A stretch of 64,000 bases of DNA, from positions 4,156,501 through 4,220,500 of the forward strand of contig CM069880.1 of assembly GCA_036172665.1 (NCBI GenBank). Reading direction: 5' to 3'. The notes below the pieces were generated by a model. The model ran no database searches and was not told where the DNA came from. It was given only the letters and a program-made list of their open reading frames with translations. The position numbers and the translations under genes were made by a program. The stretch is from Prosopocoilus inquinatus. Its lineage: Eukaryota; Arthropoda; Insecta; Coleoptera; Lucanidae. Positions 15,051 through 25,800 of the stretch are shown in pieces; within the stretch, counting starts at the first letter, position 1, and each line of letters opens with the position of its first letter.

Positions 15051-15114
15051 GATGTATCTAATCGATCCTTACTTATCTACTATGTTATTTGGCGTTTCAA
15101 CGGACTCCAGTAAC

Positions 15115-16350
15115 TCTGATGTGAGATACGAATTTCTAGGACTCAGCAATAGCTGGAAATAGTTTTGAACGAAATAACACATATTAGCGTTGTTCCTGTT
15201 ATGTATCTAATCGATCCTTACTTATCTATCATGTTGTTTGACGTTACGAAGGACACCAGTAACTCTGATGTGAGATACGAAGTTCTCGGACGCAGCAGGA
15301 GCTGGAAATAGTTCTGAACGAAACAACACGTATTAGCGTTATTCCTGTGATGTATCTAATCGATCCTTACTTATCTACTATGTTATTTGACGTTTCAACG
15401 GACTCCAGTAACTCTGATGTGAGATACGAGGTTCTCGGACTCAGCAGGAGCTGGAAATAGTTTTGAACGAAATAACACGTATTAGCGTTGTTCCTGTGAT
15501 GTATCTAGTCAATCCTTACTTATCTATCATGTTATTTGACGTTACGATGCACTCCAGTAACTCTGATGTGAGATACGAAGTTCTCGGACGCAGCAGAAGC
15601 TGGAAATAGTTTCGAACGAAACAACACGTATTAGCGTTGTTCCTGTGATGTATCTAATCGATCCTTACTTATCTACTATGTTATTTGAAGTTTCAACGGA
15701 CTCCAGTAACTCTAATGTGAGATACGAAGTTCTCGGACTCAGCATTAGCTGGAAATAGTTTTGAACGAAATAACACGTATTAACGTTGTTCCTGTGATGT
15801 ATCTAATCGATCCTTACTTATCTATCTTGTTATTTGACGTTACGATGGACTCCAGTAACTCTGATATGAGATACGAAGTTTTCGGACGCAGCAGAAGCTG
15901 GAAATAGTTTTGAACGAAACAACACGTATTAGCGTTGTTCCTGTGATGTATCTAATCGATCCTTACTTATCTACTATGTTATTTGACTTTACGATGGACT
16001 CCAGTAACTCTGATGTGAGATACGAATTTCTAGGACTCAGCAATAGCTGGAAATAGTTTTGAACGAAATAACACGTATTAGCGTTGTTCCTGTTATGTAT
16101 CTAATCGATCCTTACTTATCTATCATGTTGTTTGACGTTACGGAGGACACCAGTAACTCTGATGTGAGATACGAAGTTCTCGGACGCAGCAGGAGCTGGA
16201 AATAGTTCTGAACGAAACAACACGTATTAGCGTTATTCCTGTGATGTATCTAATCGATCCTTACTTATCTACTATGTTATTTGACGTTTCAACGGACTCC
16301 AGTAACTCTGATGTGAGATACGAGGTTCTCGGACTCAGCAGGAGCTGGAA
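15115..16350 (+). repeat. Six-monomer duplication
   Basis: AATTTCTAGGACTCAGC occurs at 15131 and 16025, an offset of 894 bp or exactly six monomers. Each is followed by the linked variants CCTGTTATG, CATGTTGTTTGACGTTACG(A/G)AGGACACC, ATTCCTG and TACGAGGTTCTC. About 350 bp are shared by the two copies. Confidence 0.75.
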
Positions 16351-17412
16351 ATAGTTTTGAATGAAACAGCACGTATTAGCGTTGTTCCTGTGATGTATCT
16401 AATCGATCCTTACTTATCTATCATGTTATTTGAAGTTACGATGGACTCCAGTATCTCTGATGTGAGATACGAAGTTCTCGGACGCAGCAGGAGCTGGAAA
16501 TAGTTCTGAACGAAACAACACGTATTAGCGTTGTTCCTGTGATGTATCTAATCGATCCTTACTTATCTATCATGTTATTTGACTTTACGATGGACTCCAG
16601 TAACTCTGATGTGAGATACGAAGTTCTCGGACTCAGCAGGAGCTGGAAATAGTTTTGAACGATATAACACGTATTAGCGTTGTTCCTGTGATGTATCTAA
16701 TCGATCCTTACTTATCTATCTTGTTATTTGACGTTACGATACACTCCAGTAACTCTGATGTGAGATACGAAGTTCTCGGACGCAGCAGAAGCTGGAAATT
16801 GTTTTGAACAACAACACGTATTAGCGTCGTTCCTGTGATGTATCAGATCGATCCTTACTTATCTATAATGTTATTTGACTTTACGATGGACTCCAGTAAC
16901 TCTGATGTGAGATACGAGGTTCTCGGACTCAGCAGGAGCTGGAAATAGTTTTGAACGAAATAATACATACTAGCTTTGTTCCTGTGATGTATCTAGTCAA
17001 TCCTTACTTATCTATCATGTTATTTGACGTTACGATGCACTCCAGTAACTCTGATGTGAGATACGAAGTTCTCGGACGCAGCAGGACCTGGAAATAGTTC
17101 TGAACGAAACAACACGTATTAGCGTTATTCCTGTGATGTATCTAATCGATCCTTACTTATCTACTATGTTATTTGACGTTTCAACGGACTCCAGTAACTC
17201 TGATATGAGATACGAGGTTCTCGGACTCAGCAGGAGTTGGAAATAGTTTTGAACGAAATAACACGTATTAGCGTTGTTCCTGTGATGTATCTAGTCAATC
17301 CTTACTTATCTATCACGTTGTTTGACGTTACGATGGACACCAGTAACTCTGATGTGAGATACGAAGTTCTCGGACGCAGCAGGACCTGGAAATAGTTCTG
17401 AACGAAACAACA

Positions 17413-17442
17413 CGTATTAGCGTTATTCGTATTAGCGTTGTT
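17413..17442 (+). repeat. Monomer with internal 15-bp tandem duplication (2 of 3)
   Basis: CGTATTAGCGTTATT is followed directly by CGTATTAGCGTTGTT. The monomer carries the linked CAGGACCTGG variant, as do the copies near 13.83 and 19.08 kb, so the three descend from one mutated monomer. Confidence 0.9.
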
Positions 17443-19067
17443 CTTGTGATGTATCTAATCGATCCTTACTTATCTACTATGTTATTTGACGTTTCAACGG
17501 ACTCCAGTAACTCTGATGTGAGATACGAGGTTCTCGGACTCAGCAGGAGCTGGAAATAGTTTTGAACGAAATAACACGTATTAGCGTTGTTCCTGTGATG
17601 TATCTAGTCAATCCTTACTTATCTATCATGTTATTTGACGTTACGATGCACTCCAGTAACTCTGATGTGAGATACGAAGTTCTCGGACGCAGCAGAAGCT
17701 GGAAATAGTTTCGAACGAAACAACAATTAATTAGCGTTGTTCCTGTGATGTATCTAATCGATCCTTACTTATCTACTATGTTATTTGAAGTTTCAACGGA
17801 CTCCAGTAACTCTAATGTGAGATACGAAGTTCTCGGACTCAGCATTAGCTGGAAATAGTTTTGAACGAAATAACACGTACTAGCGTTGTCCCTGTGATGT
17901 ATCTAATCGATCCTTACTTATCTATCTTGTTATTTGACGTTACGATGGACTCCTGTAACTCTGATTTGAGATACGAAGTTCTCGGACTCAGCAGGAGCTG
18001 GAAATAGTTTTGAACGAAATAACACGTATTAGCGTTGTTCCTGTGATGTATCAAATCGATCCTTACTTATCTATCATGTTATTTGAAGTTACGATGGACT
18101 CCAGTAACTCTGATTTGAGATACGAAGTTCTCGGACGCAGCAGGAGCTGGAAATAGTTCTGAACGAAACAACACGTATTAGCGTCGTTCCTGTGATGTAT
18201 CTAATCGATCCTTACTTATCTACTATGTTATTTGACGTTTCAACGGACTCCAGTAACTCTGATGTGAGATACGAGGTTCTCGGACTCAGCAGTAGCTGGA
18301 AATAGTTTTGAACGAAATAACACGTATTAGCGTTGTTCCTGTGATGTATCTAATCGATCCTTACTTATCTACTATGCTATTTGACGTTTCAACGGACTCC
18401 AGTAACTCTGATGTGAGATACGAGGTTCTCGGACTCAGCAGGAGCTGGAAATAGTTTTGAACGAAACAACACGTATTAGCGTTGTTCCTGTGATGTATCT
18501 AATCGATCCTTACTTATCTATCATGTTATTTGACTTTACGATGGACTCCAGTAACTCTGATGTGAGATACGAAGTTCTCGGACTCAGCAGGAGCTGGAAA
18601 TAGTTTTGAACGAAATAACACGTATTAGCGTTGTTCCTGTGATGTATCTAATCGATCCTTACTTATCTATCTTGTTACTTGACGTTACGATACACTCCAG
18701 TATCTCTGATGTGAGATACGAAGTTCTCGGACGCAGCAGAAGCTGGAAACAGTTTTGAACGAAACAACACGTATTAGCGTTGTTCCTGTGATGTATCTAA
18801 TCGATGCTTACTTATCTACTATGTTATTTGCCTTTTCAACGGACTCCAGTAACTCTGATGTGAGATACGAGGTTCTCGGACTCAGCAGGAGCTGGAAATA
18901 GTTTTGAACGAAATAACACGTATTAGCGTTGTTCCTGTGATGTATCTAATCGATCCTTACTTATCCATCATGTTGTTTGACTTTACGATGGACTCCAGTA
19001 ACTTTGATATGAAATACGAATTTTTCGGACGCAGCAGGACCTGGAAATAGTTCTGAACGAAACAACA

Positions 19068-19097
19068 CGTATTAGCGTTATTCGTATTAGCGTTGTT
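19068..19097 (+). repeat. Monomer with internal 15-bp tandem duplication (3 of 3)
   Basis: CGTATTAGCGTTATT and CGTATTAGCGTTGTT lie side by side with the linked CAGGACCTGG variant. The upstream part (GATATGAAATACGAATTTTTCGG) differs from the other two 15-bp-duplicated monomers, so a recombination breakpoint lies inside this monomer. Confidence 0.85.
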
Positions 19098-21330
19098 CCT
19101 GTGATGTATCTAATCGATCCTTATTTATCTATCATGTTATTTGACGTTTCAACGGACTCCAGTAACTCTGATGTGAGATATGAAGTCCTCGGACTCAGCA
19201 GGAGCTGGAAATAGTTTTGAACGAGATAACACGTATTAGCGTTGTTCCTATGATGTATCTAATCGATCCTTACTTATCTATCATGTTATTTGAAGTTACG
19301 ATGGACTCCAGTATCTCTGATGTGAGATACGAAGTTCTCGGACGCAGCAGGAGCTGGAAATAGTTCTGAACGAAACAACACGTATTAGCGTTGTTCCTGT
19401 GATGTATCTAATCGATCCTTACTTATCTACTATGCTATTTGACGTTTCAACGGACTCCAGTAACTCTGATGTGAGATACGAGGTTCTCGGACTCAGCAGG
19501 AGCTGGAAATAGTTTTGAACGAAATAACACGTATTAGCGTTGTCCCTGTGATGTATCTAATCGATCCTTACTTATCTATCTTGTTATTTGACGTTACGAT
19601 GGACTCCTGTAACTCTGATTTGAGATACGAAGTTTTCGGACGCAGCAGAAGCTGGAAATAGTTTTGAACGAAACAACACGTATTAGCGTTGTTCCTGTGA
19701 TGTATCTAGTCAATCCTTACTTATCCATCATGTTATTTGACGTTACGATGCACTCCAGTAACTCTGATGTTAGATACGAAGTTCTCGGACTCAGCAGGAG
19801 CTGGAAATAGTTTTGAACGAAATAACACGTATTAGCGTTGTTCCTGTGATGTATCTAATCGATCCTTACTTATCTATCATGTTATTTGAAGTTACGATGG
19901 ACTCCAGTAACTCTGATGTGAGATACGAAGTTCTCGGACGCAGCAGGAGCTGGAAATAGTTCTGAACGAAACAACACGTATTAGCGTTGTTCCTGTGATG
20001 TATCTAATCGATCCTTACTTATCTATCATGTTATTTGACTTTACGATGGACTCCAGTAACTCTGATGTGAGATACGAAGTTCTCGGACGCAGCAGAAGCT
20101 GGAAATAGTTTTGAACGAAACAACACGTATTAGCGTCGTTCCTGTGATGTATCAAATCGATCCTTACTTATCTATCATGTTATTTGACTTTACGATGGAT
20201 TCCAGTAACTCTGATGTGAGATACGAGGTTCTCGGACTCAGCAGGAGCTGGAAATAGTTTTGAACGAAATAATACGTATTAGCGTTGTTCCTGTGATGTA
20301 TCTAGTCAATCCTTACTTCTATCATGTTATTTGACGTTACGATGCACTCCAGTAACTCTGATGTGAGATACGAAGTTCTCGGACACAGCAGAAGCTGGAA
20401 ACAGTTTTGAACGAAGCAACACGTATTAGCGTTGTTCCTGTGATGTATCTAATCGATGCTTACTTATCTACTATGTTATTTGCCTTTTCAACGGACTCCA
20501 GTAACTCTGATGTGAGATACGAGGTTCTCGGACTCAGCAGGAGCTGGAAATAGTTTTGAACGAAATAACACGTATTAGCGTTGTTCCTGTGATGTATCTA
20601 ATCGATCCTTACTTATCCATCATGTTGTCTGACTTTACGATGGACTCCAGTAACTTTGATATGAAATACGAATTTTTCGGACGCAGCAGGAGCTGGAAAT
20701 AGTTCTGAACGAAACAACACGTATTAGCGTTGTTCCTGTGATGTATCTAGTCAATCCTTACTTATCCATCATGTTATTTGATGTTACGATGCACTCCAGT
20801 AACTCTGATGTGAGACACGATGTTCTCGGACTCAGCAATAGCTGGAAATAGTTTTGAACGAAATAACACGTATTAGCGTTGTTCCTGTGATGTATCTAAT
20901 CGATCCTTACTTATCTATCTTGTTATTTGACGTTACGATACACTCCAGTAACTCTGATGTGAGATACGAAGTTCTCGGACGCAGCAGAAGCTGGATATAG
21001 TTTTGAACGAAACAACACGTATTAGCGTCGTTCCTGTGATGTATCAAATCGACCCTTTTTTATCTATCATGTTATTTGACTTTACGATGGACTCCAGAAA
21101 CTCTGATGTGAGATACGAGGTTCTCGGACTCAGCAGGAGCTGGAAATAGTTTTGAACGAAATAACACGTATTAGCGTTTTTCCTGTGATGTATCTAATCG
21201 ATCCTTACTTATCCATCATGTTATTTGACTTTACGATGGACTCCAGTAACTTTGATGTGAGATACGAATTTTTCGGACGCAGCAGGAGCTGGAAATAGTT
21301 CTGAACGAAACAACACGTATTACCGTTGTT

Positions 21331-21368
21331 CCTGTGAAGTATCTAATCGATCCCTACCCTGTGAAGTA
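21331..21368 (+). repeat. Rearranged monomer with a copied-in 11-mer
   Basis: CCTGTGAAGTA at 21331-21341 is repeated at 21358-21368. There it replaces the expected TTACTTATCTA stretch, giving GATCCCTACCCTGTGAAGTACTATG and a net gain of about 4 bp. The pattern resembles a short template switch that copied nearby upstream sequence. It lies about 420 bp before insert copy 1. Confidence 0.8.
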
Positions 21369-21814
21369 CTATGTTATTTGACATTTCAACGGACTCCAGT
21401 AACTCTGATGTGAGATACGAAGTTCTCGGACTCAGCAGGAGCTGGAAATAGTTTTGAACGAAATAGCACGTATTAGCGTTGTTCCTGTGATGTATCTAAT
21501 CGATCCTTACTTATCTACTATGTTATTTGACGTTTCAACGGATTCCAGTAACTCTGATGTGAGATGCGATGTTCTCGGACTCAGAAATATCTGGAAATAG
21601 TTTTGAACGAAATAACACGTATTAGCGTTGTTCCTGTGATGTATCTAATCGATCCTTACTTATCTATCTTGTTATTTGACGTTACGATGGACTCCAGTAA
21701 CTCTGATGTGAGATACGAAGTTTTCGGGCGCAGCAGAAGCTGGAAATAGTTTTGAACGAAACAACACGTATTAGCGTTGTTCCTGCATACTTTTCCCGAA
21801 GAGGCTGTTGGCAG

Positions 21815-21827
21815 GGTTCACTGAACC
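21815..21827. promoter_or_regulatory. Ecdysone-response-element-like inverted repeat, insert 1
   Basis: GGTTCA-C-TGAACC is a perfect palindrome with one spacer base. It fits the EcR/USP binding consensus RGKTSANTGMMCY at every position (consensus recalled from the literature). The same 13 bases are unchanged in the other two insert copies, but so is most of the insert. No experimental support; a chance match is possible. Confidence 0.4.
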
Positions 21828-22372
21828 ATTTGAAGCTGGTGGACGCAAACTTAGGTCGTCACTTCGGAATATATTTGTAGGTACATCGGTGCATCATCCG
21901 TTGTCACACTTTAGGTGTCTCGGGAATGCAAGAGTCAATCAGTGGGAATTCGATCAGAGTTCTATTCAGTTGGTGGCTTTTAATTTGATTTGCTATTAAG
22001 GTAAACAACTTGTGATGTTTAGGTACCTCTCAACTTTAAACGAGGGCCAAGTGTATTACTGTAATCCTGTGGGCTGACCAAGTAATGAAACCAGTTCGAG
22101 TTTATTATAAATCGTTCGCATTAGAGAATAATAATTCGCTTTCATTAAACGAGGACAAGACTTTAAAGTTTGCATTAAAATGCAGATGAAATTATATATT
22201 TTACGGAAACACGTTTGTTCATTCACCTCAACGCTGAAAATTGTCGCTAATTTTGTGTGGCTGAGTACGGCAGCGAAGCGTTGGAGCCGTCGTTGAGCAT
22301 TACTGAATGCACTTGAGGGATCGATGCGCAATCTGTACGTTGAACGTGCAATCAACTTAGAACGCGCCGATG

Positions 22373-22390
22373 ATTACAGATTCCTGTAAT
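22373..22390. other. Perfect 7-bp-arm hairpin in insert 1
   Basis: ATTACAG and CTGTAAT flank a 4-base loop. The hairpin is intact in copy 2 at 28412-28429. In copy 3 the first base of the left arm is G, which shortens the stem to 6 bp. Function unknown. Confidence 0.6.
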
Positions 22391-22761
22391 TCTGCAGGGA
22401 CCTGTGATCTTTGATTACTTGAAAGTTCGCGTCGGTCGTTTCAAGATGGCAGCACCACGACGCATTAAAAATTATTTTTATTTATCGCTATTTTAAATGT
22501 CTTACAAGTAAAGATAATACCATGATGCCCCATAAATAACAATTACTGGATTTGCGCGAAGGGATTTTCGCTTATTCAACTTTTCTCTGAGAAAACACTT
22601 GTCTTACATAACATGCCTTGAGTTTCGTTCTCTTTTGAATTAAACAGGGCAGGAATAGTTGCTTTTATCATTTAAAACCGCCACAGGCGATGAGCGTGTA
22701 ACATAATTTAAGCGTTAAAGCTCGTTCTATGTGCGAAATTAATGTTTCTTTACGATGGTAC

Positions 22762-22797
22762 TTTAATCACAAACGAACATCCAAAGTCTCCTTTATT
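22762..22797 (-). other. 36-bp poly(A)-signal-like module at insert 1 right edge
   Basis: Read on the minus strand, this begins AATAAA, continues through a GT-rich stretch (TGTTCGTTTGTG) and ends GATTAAA. It matches 62197-62232 on the plus strand at 35 of 36 positions. AATAAA followed by a GT-rich element is the layout of a pol II cleavage/polyadenylation signal, so minus-strand satellite transcripts could terminate here; this is inference. Confidence 0.6.
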
Positions 22798-22800
22798 TTT

Positions 22801-25800
22801 GACGTTACGATGGACTCCAGTAACTCTGATGTGAGGTACGAAGTTTTCGGACGCAGCAGAAGCTGGAAATAGTTTTGAACGAAACAACACGTATTAGCGT
22901 TGTTCCTGTGATGTATCTAATCGATCCTTACTTATCTATCATGTTATATGACTTTACGATGGACTCCAGTAACTCTGATGTGAGATACGAAGTCCTCGGA
23001 CTCAGCAGGAGCTGGAAATAGTTCTGAACGAAACAGCACGTATTAGCGTTGTTCCTGTGATGTATCTAATCGATCCTTACTTATCCATCATGTTGTTTGA
23101 CTTTACGATGGACTCCAGTAACTTTGATATGAAATACGAATTTTTCGGACGCAGCAGGAGCTGGAAATAGTTTTGAACGAAATAACACGTATTAGCGTTG
23201 TTCCTGTGATGTATCTAATCGATCCTTACTTATCTATCATATTATTTGAAGTTACGATCGACTCCAGTATCTCTGATGTGAGATACGAAGTTCTCGGACG
23301 CAGCAGGAGCTGGAAATAGTTCTGAACGAAACAACACGTATTAGCGTTGTTCCTGTGATGTATCTAATCGATCCTTACTTATCTACAATGTTATTTGACG
23401 TTTCAACGGACTCCAGTAACTCTGATGTGAGATACGAGGTTCTCGGACTCAGCAGGAGCTGGAAATAATTTTGAACGAAATAACACGTATTAGCGTTGTT
23501 CCTGTGATGTATCTAGTCAATGCTTACTTATCTATCATGTTATTTGACGTTACGATGCACTCCAGTAACTCTGATGTGAGATACGAAGTTCTCGGACGCA
23601 GCAGAAGCTGGAAATAGTTTTGAACGAAACAACACGTATTAGCGTTGTTCCTGTGATGTATATAATCGATCCTTACTTATCTACTATGTTATTTGACGTT
23701 TCAACGGACTCCAGTAACTCTGATGTGAAATACGAAGTTCTCGGACTCAGCATTAGCTGGAACTAGTTTTGAACGAAATAACACGTATTAGCGTTGTTCC
23801 TGTGATGTATCTAATCGATACTTACTTATCTATCTTGTTATTTGACGTTACGATGGACTCCAGTAACTCTGATGTGAGATACGAAGTTTTCGGAGGCAGC
23901 AGAAGCTGGAAATAGTTTTGAACGAAACAACACGTATTAGCGTTGTTCCTGTGATGTATCTAATCGATCCTTACTTATCTATCATGTTATTTGACTTTAC
24001 GATGGACTCCAGTAACTCTGATGTGAGATACGAAGTTCTCGGACGCAGCAGGAGCTGGAAATAGTTCTGAACGAAACAACACGTATTAGCGTTGTTCCTG
24101 TGATGTATCTAATCGATCCTTACTTATCTACTATGCTATTTGACGTTTCAACGGACTCCAGTAAATCTGATGTGAGATACGAGGTTCTCGGACTCAGCAG
24201 GAGCTGGAAATAGTTTTGAACGAAATAACACGTATTAGCGTTGTTCCTGTGATGTATCTAATCGATCCTTACTTATCCATCATGTTATTTGACTTTACGA
24301 TGGACTCCAGTAACTTTGATGTGAAATACGAATTTTTCGGACCCAGCAGGAGCTGGAAATAGTTCTGAAGGAAACAACACGTATTAGCGTTGTTCCTGTG
24401 AAGTATCTAATCGATCCTTACTTATCTACTATGTTATTTGACATTTCAACGGACTCCAGTAACTCTGATGTGAGATACGAAGTTCTCGGACTCAGCAGGA
24501 GCTGGAAATAGTTTTGAACGAAATAGCACCTATTAGCGTTGTTCCTGTGATGTATCTAATCGATCCTTACTTATCTACTATATTATTTGACGTTTCAACG
24601 GACTCCAGTAACTCTGATGTGAGATACGAAGTTCTCGGACGCAGCAGAAGCTGGAAATAGTTTTGAACGAAACAACACGTATTAGCGTTGTTCCTGTGAT
24701 GTATCTAATCGATCCTTACTTATCTACTATGTTATTTGACGTTTCAACGGACTCCAGTAACTCTGATGTGAAATACGAAGTTCTCGGACTCAGCATTAGC
24801 TGGAACTAGTTTTGAACGAAATAACACGTATTAGCGTTGTTCCTGTGATGTATCTAATCGATACTTACTTATCTATCTTGTTATTTGACGTTACGATGGA
24901 CTCCAGTAACTCTGATGTGAGATACGAAGTTTTCGGAGGCAGCAGAAGCTGGAAATAGTTTTGAACGAAACAACACGTATTAGCGTTGTTCCTGTGATGT
25001 ATCTAATCGATCCTTACTTATCTATCATGTTATTTGACTTTACGATGGACTCCAGTAACTCTGATGTGAGATACGAAGTTCTCGGACTCAGCAGGAGCTG
25101 GAAATAGTTTTGAACGAAATAACACGTATTAGCGTTGTTCCTGTGATGTATCTAATCGATCCTTACTTATCTACTATGTTATTTGACGTTTCAACGGACT
25201 CCAGTAACTCTGATGTGAGATACGAAGTTCTCGGACGCAGCAGAAGCTGGAAATAGTTTTGAACGAAACAACACGTATTAGCGTTGTTCCTGTGATGTAT
25301 CTAATCGATCCTTACTTATCTACTATGCTATTTGACGTTTCAACGGATTCCAGTAACTCTGATGTGAGATACGAAGTTCTCGGACTCAGCAATAGCTGGA
25401 AATAGTTTTGAACGAAATAACACGTATTAGCGTTGTTCCTGTGATGTATCTAATAGATCCTTACTTATCTATCTTGTTATTTGACGTTACGATGCACTCC
25501 AGTAACTCTGATGAGAGATACGAAGTTCTCGGACGCAGCAGAAGCTGGAAATAGTTTTGAACGAAACAACACGTATTAGCGTCGTTCCTGTGATGTATCT
25601 AATCGATCCTTACCTATCCATCATGTTATTTGACGTTACGATGCACTCCAGTAACTCTGATGTGAGATACGAATTCTCGGACTCAGCAGGAGCTGGAAAT
25701 AGTTTTGAACGAAATAACACGTATTAGCGTTGTTCCTGTGATGTATCTAATCGATCCTTACTTATCTATCATGTTATTTGAAGTTACGATGGACTCCAGT

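Larger units (their letters stand above)
1..21785 (+). repeat. 149-bp satellite array, block 1
   Basis: About 146 head-to-tail monomers with a period of exactly 149 bp: the ATCGATCC landmark falls at 1, 150, 299 and 448. The monomer has about 39% GC by hand count and most copies carry an ATCGAT site. Variation is concentrated at four places: TATCTATCATG/TATCTACTATG/TATCTATCTTG; the segment after TTTGA (CTTTACGATGG, CGTTACGATGC, CATTTCAACGG, AGTTACGATGG); CTCAGCAGG/CGCAGCAGA/CGCAGCAGG; and GAACGAAATAAC/AAACAAC/AAACAGC. Every frame is broken by stops, so coding is not supported. The block is cut by the window start and ends in mid-monomer, after GTTCCTG, where insert copy 1 begins. The family is not one I recognise. 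The role is inferred to be heterochromatic or centromeric. Confidence 0.97.
21786..22800. repeat. 1015-bp satellite-embedded insert, copy 1
   Basis: Non-satellite sequence interrupts a monomer after GTTCCTG and ends at GACGTTACG, replacing 41 bp of monomer. Terminal inverted repeats and a clear flanking target duplication are absent, so a simple DNA-transposon insertion is not supported. Visible content includes a perfect 13-bp inverted repeat (21815-21827), a 7-bp-arm hairpin (22373-22390), a GATGG-containing AAGATGGC site (22443-22450), and a 36-bp AATAAA module at the right edge read on the minus strand (22762-22797). Two short frames (63 codons plus, 99 codons minus) start only at TTG codons and look accidental. 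It differs from copy 2 by roughly 13 substitutions by eye and no indels. The origin could be a captured unique genomic segment or a transcript fragment; I do not recognise it. Confidence 0.93.

Noticed and set aside
21564..21749. 61-codon frame inside the satellite
   Set aside because: Created by point variants removing stops in one monomer pair; other monomers are stopped in the same frame.
21811..21830. tRNA/SINE B-box in GGTTCACTGAACC
   Set aside because: Spacing and core do not match GGTTCGANTCC, and no A-box lies at the right distance inside the insert.
21808..21999. 63-codon plus-strand frame in the inserts (also at 27847 and 42372)
   Set aside because: It begins at TTG, has no domain or start context, and one codon differs in all three copies (CGG, CAG, CCG) with amino-acid change. 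It is present in each copy only because the inserts are recent duplicates.
22056..22355. 99-codon minus-strand frame in the inserts (also at 28095 and 42620)
   Set aside because: It starts at TTG, and differences between copies are mostly amino-acid-changing. No motif recognised.
22446..22496. Short ATG frame after AAGATGGC in insert 1 (16 codons)
   Set aside because: Too short and ends in AT-rich sequence; no support as a peptide gene.
21786..22800. DNA transposon with terminal inverted repeats
   Set aside because: The ends (CATACTTTTCCC and its opposite) are not complementary, no target duplication surrounds the whole insert, and 41 bp of monomer are missing.
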